Assembly: GCA_015057455.1 (NCBI GenBank) | Contig: SVEH01000016.1 | Location: forward strand, 1 to 64,000 | DNA: 64,000 nt | DNA from: Lachnospiraceae bacterium | Lineage (GTDB): Bacteria; Bacillota; Clostridia; Lachnospirales; Lachnospiraceae | Direction of reading: 5' to 3' | Shown: in pieces, positions 35,319 to 44,809 of the stretch | Layout of the letters: each line of letters opens with the position of its first letter | Position numbering within the stretch: the stretch's first letter is position 1 | The notes under the pieces: model-generated | The model's input: the letters and a program-made list of their open reading frames with translations, nothing else | What the model was told of the DNA's origin: nothing | The model's database searches: none | Program-made: the position numbers and the translations under genes

Positions 35319-38300
35319 TTATTTATCAAGCTTATCCTCAATTAAACTAACAGATACAAGTGTAGAAACACCTTTCTCTTGCATTGTAATACCATATAAA
35401 ATATCTGCTGCATTCATAGTACCACGTCTATGTGTAATAACAATAAATTGAGTATGTTCTGTAAGTTTATTTAAATATTCTGCATATCTCTTAACGTTAG
35501 CGTCATCAAGGGCAGCCTCAATTTCGTCAAGAAGACAGAATGGTGAAGGTTTTAAGTTTTGTATTGCAAATAATAATGCTATTGCTGTAAGTGCCTTTTC
35601 ACCACCTGATAATTGCATCATATTTTGTAATTTCTTACCTGGTGGCTGAGCAATAATTCTAATTCCTGCATCTAGTATATCTGCATCTTCTTCAATCTCA
35701 ATAGTACCCTTACCACCACCAAATAGTTCTCTAAACACAACATCAAATTGAGATTTTATATATTCGAACTTTTCTTCAAATTGATTTCTCATCTCAACAT
35801 CTAATTCTTCAATTATAGTAAGTAAAGATTTTTCTGATTCTACTAAATCATCATGTTGAGTCTTTAATAAATCATATCTTTCAACTAAAATCTTATAATC
35901 TTCTATTGCATTTACATTAACATCACCTAAATTTTTGATTTTAGTTTTTAATTCTGCAATAGATTTCTTTAATGCTGAATAATTAAGTTCTTCTTCAGTC
36001 TTATAGTTTTGGGCTGTACCATATGTAAGTTCATACTCTTCCCACATATAGTTAACATATCCTTCTAATTGTTCATCTAACTTCTCTTTTTGATTATTCA
36101 ATCTAAAGATTTCCTTATCTAATGAATTCATCTGATTAGATAACTCTTCTCTTTTAGTAAAGAAAGTTTTATGTTTTGATGTAATATCATCTCTTTCTTC
36201 AACAGCTTTGGCAATCTCTGCCTCTAATGTTTCTACAGATTCCTTAAGTTTTAAAATTCTCTCGTTATTATCTGTAATTTCTTTTTCTTTAGATTCCATA
36301 TCTGATTCAGCATTGTCTAACTTGCCTTCTAAATCAAGTTTAGACTCTGTAATTTTAGCAATATCTTCTTTAATACGTTCAATACTAGTAATAGTAAAAC
36401 GTTTTTTCTGATCCAATGATGATATCTTAATTGCTACATCAGACATTTTACTTGTATAATCTCTTTCGTTCTCACGACTAGAATTCAACTTTTCATTAGT
36501 TTCTGTTATAAATTGTTCTTTTTCATCAACTAACTTTTCAATCTCAACAAGTTTATTATTTAACTTTTCTATCTCATTATTCAAGTCTGATTCTTTATTT
36601 TGAATATCTGCATTCTCTAAAGAGATTTTCTTGTAGAATTCTTTCTTTTCTTCAAACTTAGAGTTAACTTGCTTCCAATTAATCATTGCTGTATTTTGTT
36701 CAATAGATAATTGTTGCAATTTGTTGTTATTATCTAATACTTGTTTCTGTATTTTGTCTCTAGATGAGTTTAATTCTTGTAATTTTGATTTTATGCTATT
36801 AACTTCTGCACCTAATTTATTAATTTCCTTTTCTATATCATCAAGCTCACGTCTTCTACTTAATAAGTTACTTGAGTTCCTAAATGCACCACCAGACATA
36901 GAACCACCAGGATTCATTAAATCGCCTTCTAGTGTTACAATCTTGAAAGAATTGTTATATTTTTTAGCTATAGAAATTGCATTATCAATATTATCTACAA
37001 CTAAAACCTTACCTACTAAAGACTTAATTAAGCTTGTAAACTCACTATCTGTGGCAATCAAATCACTAGCAATTCCAATAACACCATTTTCATTAAGTGC
37101 ATTATTATAAGAAAATTCACCTCTTGCTTTTACAGCTGTTAAAGGTAAAAATGTTGCTCTACCATACTTATTAACCTTTAGAAATTGAATAAGTACTTTT
37201 GCTGTATTCTCGTTATCAGTAACAATATTTTGAATACTACCACCAAGTGCTGTTTCAATTGCTTGCTCATACTTAGAATCAACTTTAATAATATCCGCTA
37301 CAACACCTTTAATACCTTTTTCCTTATCCTTTTGCTCCATAACACGCTTTATACTGTTGCCATAGCCTTCATAACGCTCTGTCATGTTTCGTAAGTTTTC
37401 TAGTTTAGAATTATTCTTCATTAAATTGTGTTGCTTATCATTTAAAACTCTAGTATTCTCATCTATCTGAGTTTGAATATTATTCAACTCAGTTTTAAAT
37501 GACTGATTATCTGAATTTAAGTTGTTAATTTTTTCATTGACTTTATCTAATTCACTTTGATATTCATCTATTTCCTCTTGTATAGCATGTTCTATTGTTT
37601 TTTGTTCTAATAATTTTTGAGTTAATTCAACTTTATTAATATTAACTTGCTCTAATAAAGTCTCAACACGCTCTATCTTAGTCTTACATTCTGACTTTTG
37701 ATTCATTAACTCATAGATTTCATTCTGAACTTCTTCCGTTGCATCAGAATATTCTTGCACCTGCGCTGACAAATTGGAAAAATTACTTGTTATGTCATTT
37801 CTTATGCTAATATTCTCTTTAAGTGCCTCTTCTGTTTCTTTAAGCTCATCCTCTGCATTCTTTAATTCTTCTTGTCTTGAGCTTAAATCTTCTTCATAAC
37901 TATTAATACGCTCTGTATAATGAGTATTATTAAGGTTAAATGATGCTAATTGCTCGTTTAAAACCTTTATCTCACCATCTAATTTCTCTATATTGACTTT
38001 TCCATCACTTAAATTGCTCTTTAATTCATCAATATGACTATTTCTTTGTTCTAAATCCTGCTCTAATTTGGAATACTCTTCTTTTGTACTCTCATATTCC
38101 TTAGTAACATTCTCTAAATCACTAGTAGCTATAGTTAATTTACTTGCTACTTCTTTTGTTGTGTCATGTATTCTATCATAATCTAATATAAACATATTCA
38201 CTTCATTAGTTCTAAGAGTATCTCGATAAGACAAGTATTCTCTAGCCGTATCAGATTGTTTCTTTAATGGCTCTACTTGTTTTTCAATTTCACTTAAAAT

Positions 38301-38879
38301 ATCTCTTACTCTAGATAAATTAAGTCTTTCTTCTTCTAGATTCTTCTCCGCTGTAGCTTTTCTCTTTTTATATTTTACGATACCAGCTGCTTCATCAAAC
38401 AATTCACGTCTATCCTCTGGTTTACCACTTAATATTTTGTCAATTTGTCCCTGACCGATAATAGAATAACCATCTTTACCTATACCTGTATCAAAAAACA
38501 ACTCTTGAATATCTTTAAGTCTACAATTCGTACCGTTAATTAAATACTCACTTTCGCCCGAACGAAATACTCTTCTGGCTACTTTTACTTGGTCATATTC
38601 AATTGGTAATACATGGTCTGAATTATCTAAAGTAAGTGCAACATATGCAGAACTTTGAGGCTTTCTAATCTGAGTCCCTGCAAAGATAACATCTTCCATT
38701 TTAGCTCCTCTAAGTTGTTTTGCACTTTGCTCACCAAGAACCCATCTAACTGCATCAGATACATTACTTTTCCCACTACCATTAGGTCCAACTATCGCTG
38801 TAATTCCATCATTAAAATCAAATACAATTTTATTTGCAAATGACTTAAATCCGTTTATCTCAATACTTTTTAAATACAT
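35319..38879 (-). CDS. smc: Chromosome partition protein SMC
   Basis: A 1186-residue structural maintenance of chromosomes ATPase. It has Walker A GPNGSGKSNVSDAVRWVLGE at the N-terminus, two long coiled coils (about 170-500 and 680-1020), and a hinge (about 505-665, with the glycine-rich GGSMSGGAF). The C-terminal signature LSGGEKALTA and Walker B CLLDEIEAALDD are intact. It works with ScpA and ScpB, which are not in this window. It lies 21 bases behind rnc. Confidence 0.98.
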   Translation of the reverse strand: MYLKSIEINGFKSFANKIVFDFNDGITAIVGPNGSGKSNVSDAVRWVLGEQSAKQLRGAKMEDVIFAGTQIRKPQSSAYVALTLDNSDHVLPIEYDQVKVARRVFRSGESEYLINGTNCRLKDIQELFFDTGIGKDGYSIIGQGQIDKILSGKPEDRRELFDEAAGIVKYKKRKATAEKNLEEERLNLSRVRDILSEIEKQVEPLKKQSDTAREYLSYRDTLRTNEVNMFILDYDRIHDTTKEVASKLTIATSDLENVTKEYESTKEEYSKLEQDLEQRNSHIDELKSNLSDGKVNIEKLDGEIKVLNEQLASFNLNNTHYTERINSYEEDLSSRQEELKNAEDELKETEEALKENISIRNDITSNFSNLSAQVQEYSDATEEVQNEIYELMNQKSECKTKIERVETLLEQVNINKVELTQKLLEQKTIEHAIQEEIDEYQSELDKVNEKINNLNSDNQSFKTELNNIQTQIDENTRVLNDKQHNLMKNNSKLENLRNMTERYEGYGNSIKRVMEQKDKEKGIKGVVADIIKVDSKYEQAIETALGGSIQNIVTDNENTAKVLIQFLKVNKYGRATFLPLTAVKARGEFSYNNALNENGVIGIASDLIATDSEFTSLIKSLVGKVLVVDNIDNAISIAKKYNNSFKIVTLEGDLMNPGGSMSGGAFRNSSNLLSRRRELDDIEKEINKLGAEVNSIKSKLQELNSSRDKIQKQVLDNNNKLQQLSIEQNTAMINWKQVNSKFEEKKEFYKKISLENADIQNKESDLNNEIEKLNNKLVEIEKLVDEKEQFITETNEKLNSSRENERDYTSKMSDVAIKISSLDQKKRFTITSIERIKEDIAKITESKLDLEGKLDNAESDMESKEKEITDNNERILKLKESVETLEAEIAKAVEERDDITSKHKTFFTKREELSNQMNSLDKEIFRLNNQKEKLDEQLEGYVNYMWEEYELTYGTAQNYKTEEELNYSALKKSIAELKTKIKNLGDVNVNAIEDYKILVERYDLLKTQHDDLVESEKSLLTIIEELDVEMRNQFEEKFEYIKSQFDVVFRELFGGGKGTIEIEEDADILDAGIRIIAQPPGKKLQNMMQLSGGEKALTAIALLFAIQNLKPSPFCLLDEIEAALDDANVKRYAEYLNKLTEHTQFIVITHRRGTMNAADILYGITMQEKGVSTLVSVSLIEDKLDK

Positions 38880-38900
38880 CTCTTACTCCATTTCAATAAC

Positions 38901-39596
38901 TTAATTATTATGTTTTTTATATTCTAGTATAGCTTTATAAGCTGCACTTTGTTCTGCAGCCTTCTTCGTTTTGCCTTCCCCAGTTGTAGATATACTCTCA
39001 CCTACCCTTAAGACAACTTGAAATACTTTGTTATGATCTGGTCCAACCTCTCCAACTAATTCATAAGAAATGGCTCCAAGATGTTCTCCTTGAGCAATTT
39101 CTTGTAAAATAGTTTTGCTATCGTAAAATAACTTCTTATTATCGATATCATTTAAGATATAATTGTGTACAAATTCTTTAGCTTTATCTAATCCACCATC
39201 TAAATATATAGCACCAATTAATGCTTCCATAGCATCAGATACAATAGATGCTCTTTCTCTACCACCTGTTGCTTCTTCACCTTTACCTAATAAAATACAA
39301 CTAGGTAAATCTATATCCTTTGCACATAAAAATAATGTGGGCTCACAAACCATACTTGCTCTTAATTTTGTAAGTTCACCCTCATTAACATCTGTATAAT
39401 TCTTATATAGATATTCACTTACTGAAACTTCTAAAACTGCATCCCCTAAAAATTCTAATCTTTCATTATTATCTATCTTAGAATAATTATTCTCATTGGC
39501 ATATGAACTATGCATCATAGCATTTTTCAAAAGTTTCTTATCATTAAATACATACTTAATTTTATTCTCTATTTCTAGATATTTATCCAAACTCAT
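38901..39596 (-). CDS. rnc: Ribonuclease III
   Basis: A 231-residue double-strand RNA endonuclease. The signature NERLEFLGDAVLE is at about 43-55, followed by a second acidic site (DAMEALIGAIYLDGG). A C-terminal dsRNA-binding domain follows (about 155-228, ending KKAAEQSAAYKAILE). It processes rRNA precursors and some mRNAs. It sits between acpP, behind a hairpin, and smc, as in most Clostridia. Confidence 0.97.
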   Translation of the reverse strand: MSLDKYLEIENKIKYVFNDKKLLKNAMMHSSYANENNYSKIDNNERLEFLGDAVLEVSVSEYLYKNYTDVNEGELTKLRASMVCEPTLFLCAKDIDLPSCILLGKGEEATGGRERASIVSDAMEALIGAIYLDGGLDKAKEFVHNYILNDIDNKKLFYDSKTILQEIAQGEHLGAISYELVGEVGPDHNKVFQVVLRVGESISTTGEGKTKKAAEQSAAYKAILEYKKHNN

Positions 39597-39643
39597 AATT
39601 TCACAAATCCCCCAAAATATTCTTTGTATTTTTTAAAAATTAA

Positions 39644-39667
39644 TGCGAAGACTATACAGCCTTCGCA
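39644..39667 (-). terminator. Hairpin between acpP and rnc
   Basis: TGCGAAG (39644-39650) pairs with CTTCGCA (39661-39667); on the - strand TTAATTTTT follows. It probably ends part of the acpP transcripts, giving more ACP than RNase III. Confidence 0.75.
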
Positions 39668-39685
39668 CATAAATTCATATTATTA

Positions 39686-39916
39686 CTAATTAACTGCATT
39701 TTTTATTTGTTCAACTGCATCCTTTACAGTTACTATCTTCTCTGCTGCATCGTTAGATATTTCAATGTCAAATTCTTCTTCTATTCCCATAATAATTTGG
39801 AATACATCTAATGAATCTGCTCCTAAATCATCTATAAATGTTGAATCCATAGTAATTTCATCTACCTCAACATTTAATACTTCGCTGATAATTGTTTGTA
39901 ATTTTTCAAATTCCAT
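39686..39916 (-). CDS. acpP: Acyl carrier protein
   Basis: A 76-residue ACP. The phosphopantetheine serine is Ser35 in GADSLDVF. It carries acyl chains in fatty acid synthesis and feeds PlsX, whose gene lies 20 bases upstream. The ATG at 39916 is 7 bases from AAGGTG; an ATG two codons earlier would be too close. Confidence 0.97.
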   Translation of the reverse strand: MEFEKLQTIISEVLNVEVDEITMDSTFIDDLGADSLDVFQIIMGIEEEFDIEISNDAAEKIVTVKDAVEQIKNAVN

Positions 39917-39936
39917 AATCATTCACCTTTCATAAA

Positions 39937-40947
39937 TTAATCATTGTTAGATATTTTATCTTGTATCTTTCTTTGTATATCTTCTTCATTGAATTGAATA
40001 CATTGAAAAATTGCATTTTTAATTTCATTAGCAGTAGAACTACCATGTGTTTTAACAACTAGATTATTAAGACCTAACATAGGCGCTCCACCATACTTTT
40101 CAACATCAAATTTTTTTACTGTCTCCTTTAATGCAGGCTTACACAGTAACGCACCGATTTTACTCTTAAAAGTGCTCGTTAGACCTTTCTTTATTTCACT
40201 AATAAGAGTAGATGCTACACCCTCATATAATTTCAATATTACATTACCTACAAATGCTTCACAAACAATAATATCTACATCACCATTAGGTATATCTCTA
40301 GCTTCAATGCTACCTACAAAATTAATATCTGGACAGTTACTTAATAAAGGATATGTTTCTTTTACTAACATATTACCTTTTTCTTCTTCTACACCTATAT
40401 TAACAATAGCAACCTTAGGCTTATCAATACCTATTACACCTTCCATATAGGCAGTACCCATCTTAGCAAATTGAAGTAAATGATTTGATCTTGCATCAAC
40501 GTTGGCTCCACAGTCAAGTAACAAAGAAACACCTTTTTTAGTTGGAATAACAGGTGCTAAAGGTGGTCTATCGATTCCCTTTATACGCCCAACTATTAAT
40601 TGGCCTCCAACCAATACTGCTCCTGTACTACCAGCTGAAAGAAAAGCATCTGCCTTTCCCTCTTTGACTAATTTCATACCAACTACAATTGAAGAATCCT
40701 TTTTCCTTCTTATTGCCATTACAGGTGGTTCATTACAAGATATATTCTCAGTAGCATTCACTACTTCTATCTGTTCTTTATTATATTCATACTTAGCAAG
40801 TTCTTTATTGATTTCCTCTTCTAAACCTACTAATATAACTTTCACATTATCTGCTTCATTAATGGCATCTATTGTACCTTTAATATTACTTTCTGGAGCG
40901 TTATCGCCACCCATAGCATCAACGACAACTTTTATAAACTCACTCAT
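39937..40947 (-). CDS. plsX: Phosphate acyltransferase PlsX
   Basis: A 336-residue enzyme that turns acyl-ACP into acyl-phosphate for phospholipid synthesis. It begins VVVDAMGGDNAPESNIKG and has AFLSAGSTGAVLVGG and GAPMLGLN, all typical. It pairs functionally with acpP downstream. The rpmF gene that usually precedes plsX is missing; cheR stands there instead, 86 bases away. Confidence 0.97.
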   Translation of the reverse strand: MSEFIKVVVDAMGGDNAPESNIKGTIDAINEADNVKVILVGLEEEINKELAKYEYNKEQIEVVNATENISCNEPPVMAIRRKKDSSIVVGMKLVKEGKADAFLSAGSTGAVLVGGQLIVGRIKGIDRPPLAPVIPTKKGVSLLLDCGANVDARSNHLLQFAKMGTAYMEGVIGIDKPKVAIVNIGVEEEKGNMLVKETYPLLSNCPDINFVGSIEARDIPNGDVDIIVCEAFVGNVILKLYEGVASTLISEIKKGLTSTFKSKIGALLCKPALKETVKKFDVEKYGGAPMLGLNNLVVKTHGSSTANEIKNAIFQCIQFNEEDIQRKIQDKISNND

Positions 40948-41033
40948 TTTATATCCTCCATCTGTTATCCTACCTCTGCAATAACCTCACTATGCATAGG
41001 ATTAATATACTAAACTTTATTATATAAATCAAT

Positions 41034-41837
41034 CTATTTTTTGTCTTTTTTGTAAAAATATGTTTTTATAGCTTTTAATCCAAACAGATGTGAACTAACT
41101 ATCTGTTCTGATGACCCTACAAATAAAATACCATTATCTACCAAAGAATTAGAAAACTTTTGGTAAATTTCATCTTTTGCTTCTTCTATAAAATATATTA
41201 AAACATTACGACATACTAATAAATCTATATCTTTTGGATAATCGCTTTTCAACAAATCAATTTTATCAAACTTCACTTTATCCTTAATTTTATCAGAAAT
41301 ACCATACAAATCAAATTCATTCTTCACAAACCACTTTTGATATTCCTCAGGTATTTTTTCAAAATTTTCTAATTTATATACAGCTTTTTTTGCTCTAGAT
41401 ATTATTGTATCATCAATATCTGTAGCTAATATCTCGAAGTCTATTCCATCTTTTAAATTATTAGTTAACAACATAGCTAAACTATATGGTTCTTCACCTG
41501 ATGAACAAGCTGAACTCCATATCTTTAACTTCTTGTTCTTACAATTAGACATCAAAATAGGGAGTACTTCATTTTTTAAAATATCCCATTGTTCTCCATT
41601 TCTAAAGAACTCTGAAACATTAATTGTTAAATACTCCAAAAAAGCTTTATATTCATAATCATCTTTCTTAATTAATTCCATAAACTCCGCATATGAAAGT
41701 TTAAAACGTCTATATACATATGTACTTATTCTTCTCTTCATCTGATCTTGTTTGTATTTATTCAAATCCAACTTAGATATTTTAAAAAACTCTGTTTTAA
41801 ACCACTCATACTCTTTATCATCGAAATTATATTCCAT
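41034..41837 (-). CDS. cheR: Chemotaxis protein methyltransferase CheR
   Basis: A 267-residue SAM-dependent methyltransferase that methylates glutamates of chemoreceptors. The N-terminal helical domain with KRRISTYVYRRF is followed by the marker NVSEFFRN, then WSSACSSGEEPYSLAM (SAM site) and LLVCRNVLIYF. No receptor or other che genes are near, so it is a lone gene here. It is followed by plsX on the same strand. Confidence 0.95.
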   Translation of the reverse strand: MEYNFDDKEYEWFKTEFFKISKLDLNKYKQDQMKRRISTYVYRRFKLSYAEFMELIKKDDYEYKAFLEYLTINVSEFFRNGEQWDILKNEVLPILMSNCKNKKLKIWSSACSSGEEPYSLAMLLTNNLKDGIDFEILATDIDDTIISRAKKAVYKLENFEKIPEEYQKWFVKNEFDLYGISDKIKDKVKFDKIDLLKSDYPKDIDLLVCRNVLIYFIEEAKDEIYQKFSNSLVDNGILFVGSSEQIVSSHLFGLKAIKTYFYKKDKK

Positions 41838-41909
41838 TATTCACCTTTTAACCTTATCATCAAATGACATAAGTCATGTATTTGGCAAAACTCAAAGGAC
41901 AAAATTCCA

Positions 41910-41944
41910 AAGACTTGTCAACTTAACTTAAGCTGACAAGTCTT
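41910..41944 (-). terminator. rpsA terminator
   Basis: AAGACTTGTCA (41910-41920) and TGACAAGTCTT (41934-41944) form a perfect 11-bp stem with a 13-base loop, 30 bases behind the S1 gene. On the - strand TTTGGAATTTTG follows. Confidence 0.8.
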
Positions 41945-41973
41945 CATTTTATCAATTACTTCTTAACAATTAC

Positions 41974-43107
41974 TTACTCAGCAACATCTTCACTAATTTC
42001 AGTTTGTTCTTCAGCAACTACTATATCTTCTGCTTCTTCGGCTTCTTTTTTATCAAGCTCTAATGCTTTAATACTTAAGCTTATCTTTTTATCTTCAAGA
42101 TTGAAATCAACAACCTTAGCATTAATTATATCACCGATTTTAAGAACATCTGCAGGAACATTAGTATGTTCTAATGATATTTGTGAAACATGTAACAACG
42201 CATCAATTCCTGCTTCTAACTCAACAAATGCTCCAAACTCAGTCATTCTAGCAACTTTTCCTTCTACTACAGTTCCTACTGCATATTTTGTAGCTGCTAC
42301 AGCCCAAGGATTCTCATCATCGAACTTCATGCTAAGAGCAATTTTCTCACCTTTAATTTCTTTAACAAATGCTTTAACAACATCTCCAACTTTATAAGTC
42401 TTCTTAGGATTGTCAACTCTTCCCCATGACATTTCTGAAATATGAAGAAGTCCATCAACACCACCTAAATCTATAAAAGCTCCAAAATCAGTTACATTCT
42501 TAACAGTTCCTTCTATAACTGAACCTTCACTTATCTTCTCTAATAATGCATTCTTTTGTGCATTCTTCTTAGCTACTAATAATTGTTTTCTATCTCCAAT
42601 TATTCTTCTTCTCTTTGCATTATATTCTGTAATAACAAATTCTACTTCCATTCCTAAGTATTTGTTTAAATCTTTCTCAAATACATCTGAAACTAAACTT
42701 GCAGGGATAAACACAGTACTTTCTTCAAAATCAACTGAAAGTCCACCTGATTGAACTTTTGACACTTTACCTTTAAGTACTTCTTTGCTATTGAATGCTT
42801 CTTCTAACTTCTTATTAGCTTTATCCATAGCGATTCTCTTATAAGTTAATAACACTTGACCTTCGCCATCATTAACTTTAAGAACTTTTGCTTGCATAGT
42901 ATCGCCAACTTTAACAACATCTTTAAGATTAACATCTAAAGAATTAGAATACTCACGTCTTGTAATTATACCATCAGCTTTGTAGTTGATGTTCAAAACA
43001 ATCTCATCTTCCTTCACATCTATTACAGTACCCTCAACTAGCTGTCCATTGTAGATACTTAGCATTTCCTCTTGTTTTAATAATTCTTCAAAACTCATTT
43101 CTGACAT
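41974..43107 (-). CDS. rpsA: 30S ribosomal protein S1 homologue
   Basis: A 377-residue protein with four S1 RNA-binding repeats, at about 17-85, 100-165, 190-258 and 275-345. The third has GTVKNVTDFGAFIDLGGVDGLLHISEMSWGRV-type sequence. The tail is acidic. It overlaps ispH by 13 bases, and GGAGG lies 10 bases before its ATG inside ispH, so the two are translationally coupled. In several Clostridia the two are one fused protein. Its role in translation initiation in Firmicutes is less clear than in E. coli. Confidence 0.95.
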   Translation of the reverse strand: MSEMSFEELLKQEEMLSIYNGQLVEGTVIDVKEDEIVLNINYKADGIITRREYSNSLDVNLKDVVKVGDTMQAKVLKVNDGEGQVLLTYKRIAMDKANKKLEEAFNSKEVLKGKVSKVQSGGLSVDFEESTVFIPASLVSDVFEKDLNKYLGMEVEFVITEYNAKRRRIIGDRKQLLVAKKNAQKNALLEKISEGSVIEGTVKNVTDFGAFIDLGGVDGLLHISEMSWGRVDNPKKTYKVGDVVKAFVKEIKGEKIALSMKFDDENPWAVAATKYAVGTVVEGKVARMTEFGAFVELEAGIDALLHVSQISLEHTNVPADVLKIGDIINAKVVDFNLEDKKISLSIKALELDKKEAEEAEDIVVAEEQTEISEDVAE

Positions 43108-43940
43108 TGGTTAAAAACCTCCTTAATTATAGTGTTCGGAGTTGATGCTCCAGCAGTAATTCCCACTTTCGCTTCCGAATCAATTTCATCAAGCTTTAAA
43201 TCGCTTGACTTTTGTATATAAAATGTATTATTACATTCTTCACTACATATTGCATATAATTTCTGTGTATTCGAACTATTCTTTCCACCTATAACTATCA
43301 TAACATCAGATTCTTTAGCAAGCTTTACAGTTTCCTTTTGCCTTTCTTCAGTTGCATTACAAATAGTATTCACATCAATTATATCGCTTTTATTAAACCT
43401 ACTGTATATAGCTTCAATAATTTCTCCATACTTTTTATGATTAAACGTAGTCTGTGACACTACACATATTCTATCGTTATTTATCTCTAAATCGTTAACA
43501 TCTATTATATCTTCTATAATATGTGTTTTAGATAAACACCATCCTTTTATCCCTTGAACCTCTGGATGAGACGAGTTCCCCACAATAACAATATCTCTAT
43601 TATCTAAAGAATTATCTCGAACTATTCCATGAATCTTTTTCACAAAAGGGCAAGTAGCATCAACTAATTTAACATCTTTACCCTCAAATATATCATAGAC
43701 TTCTTTCTCGACACCATGAGACCTTATTATAACCGTTCCGCTCTCTATGGTTTTTAATTCTTCTTTCGTATTAATTACAATTACACCTTTATCTTCAAGG
43801 TCTTTAACAACCTCTTCATTATGAATAATCGAACCATACGTATAGACTTGTGTATCCTGTTCGCATTCCGAGTAAACCATATCAACTGCTCGTTTTACTC
43901 CAAAACAAAAACCAGCTTTTTCAGCTAATCTAACTTTCAA
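43095..43940 (-). CDS. ispH: 4-hydroxy-3-methylbut-2-enyl diphosphate reductase
   Basis: A 281-residue iron-sulfur enzyme, the last step of the MEP isoprenoid pathway. The three cluster cysteines are in AGFCFGVKRAV (Cys12), VDATCPFVKK (about 96) and NTICNATEERQ (about 193). RSHGVEKEVY carries an active-site histidine. The length is normal for the stand-alone form, and it ends inside rpsA. Confidence 0.97.
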   Translation of the reverse strand: MKVRLAEKAGFCFGVKRAVDMVYSECEQDTQVYTYGSIIHNEEVVKDLEDKGVIVINTKEELKTIESGTVIIRSHGVEKEVYDIFEGKDVKLVDATCPFVKKIHGIVRDNSLDNRDIVIVGNSSHPEVQGIKGWCLSKTHIIEDIIDVNDLEINNDRICVVSQTTFNHKKYGEIIEAIYSRFNKSDIIDVNTICNATEERQKETVKLAKESDVMIVIGGKNSSNTQKLYAICSEECNNTFYIQKSSDLKLDEIDSEAKVGITAGASTPNTIIKEVFNQCQK

Positions 43941-44107
43941 TATATCTCATTCCAATCCAAAAATTAATAGTTACACTTACGTTCTAATCTATCACTTTTT
44001 ATTATAAACAATTTTTAACTATTTTACAAGTAATTTATCACATTTTTTGCATTATTTTGTAAAAAATTATCTATATCTAACATTTACATTTGTTAGAACC
44101 GCCTAAG

Positions 44108-44776
44108 TCAAGCCTTTTTTTCATTAACTAAGGCTATTAAATGCGCAACTACTTCTTCTATATTCATATTTGAAGTATCAACTAATACAGCATCATCTGC
44201 TTGCTTAAGAGGAGCTATTTCTCTATTCATATCTTGATTATCTCTATCTATGATATCCTTTTCTATCTGATTAATATCACATTCTACGCCTCTCTCAGTT
44301 AATTCCTTCCATCTTCTTTCAGCCCTTGTTCTAGAAGAAGCTGTAAGATAAATCTTTAAATCTGCATTAGGCAACACACAAGTACCTATATCCCTACCAT
44401 CCATTAATACATCAGATGTTTCTGCCAATTGCCTCTGCAATTGTAATAGTTTATTTCTTACACAAGCATGTGTTGATACAGCAGAAGTCATAATTCCTAC
44501 CTTTTCTGTTCTAATATATGAATTAACATTCTCTCCATTTAACATAACTAATTGAGCATTATTCTCATATTCAATTGTTATATTTATCTCATCCAATACT
44601 TCTTCAATTCTGTCTATCTCACTTGCGTCGATATCATTACGAATAAGAAATAATGCTATAGCTCTATACATCGCACCAGTATCCACATAAATGAATCCCA
44701 ATTCCTTAGCTACTGTTTTCGCTATTGTACTTTTCCCAGCTCCAGCTGGTCCATCTATTGCTATATTAAAACTCAT
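44108..44776 (-). CDS. cmk: Cytidylate kinase
   Basis: A 222-residue kinase that makes CDP/dCDP from CMP/dCMP. The P-loop is DGPAGAGKST, and GAMYRAIAL, MDGRDIGT and LKIYLTAS match the family. ATG 44776 has AAGGA 8 bases upstream, while the ATG three codons earlier overlaps that site. The order flavoprotein, cmk, ispH, rpsA is common in Clostridia, with a plsC-type gene often in between but absent here. Confidence 0.96.
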   Translation of the reverse strand: MSFNIAIDGPAGAGKSTIAKTVAKELGFIYVDTGAMYRAIALFLIRNDIDASEIDRIEEVLDEINITIEYENNAQLVMLNGENVNSYIRTEKVGIMTSAVSTHACVRNKLLQLQRQLAETSDVLMDGRDIGTCVLPNADLKIYLTASSRTRAERRWKELTERGVECDINQIEKDIIDRDNQDMNREIAPLKQADDAVLVDTSNMNIEEVVAHLIALVNEKKA

Positions 44777-44809
44777 TTTATACATCCTTTCAATCCACTT
44801 CTACTTAAT

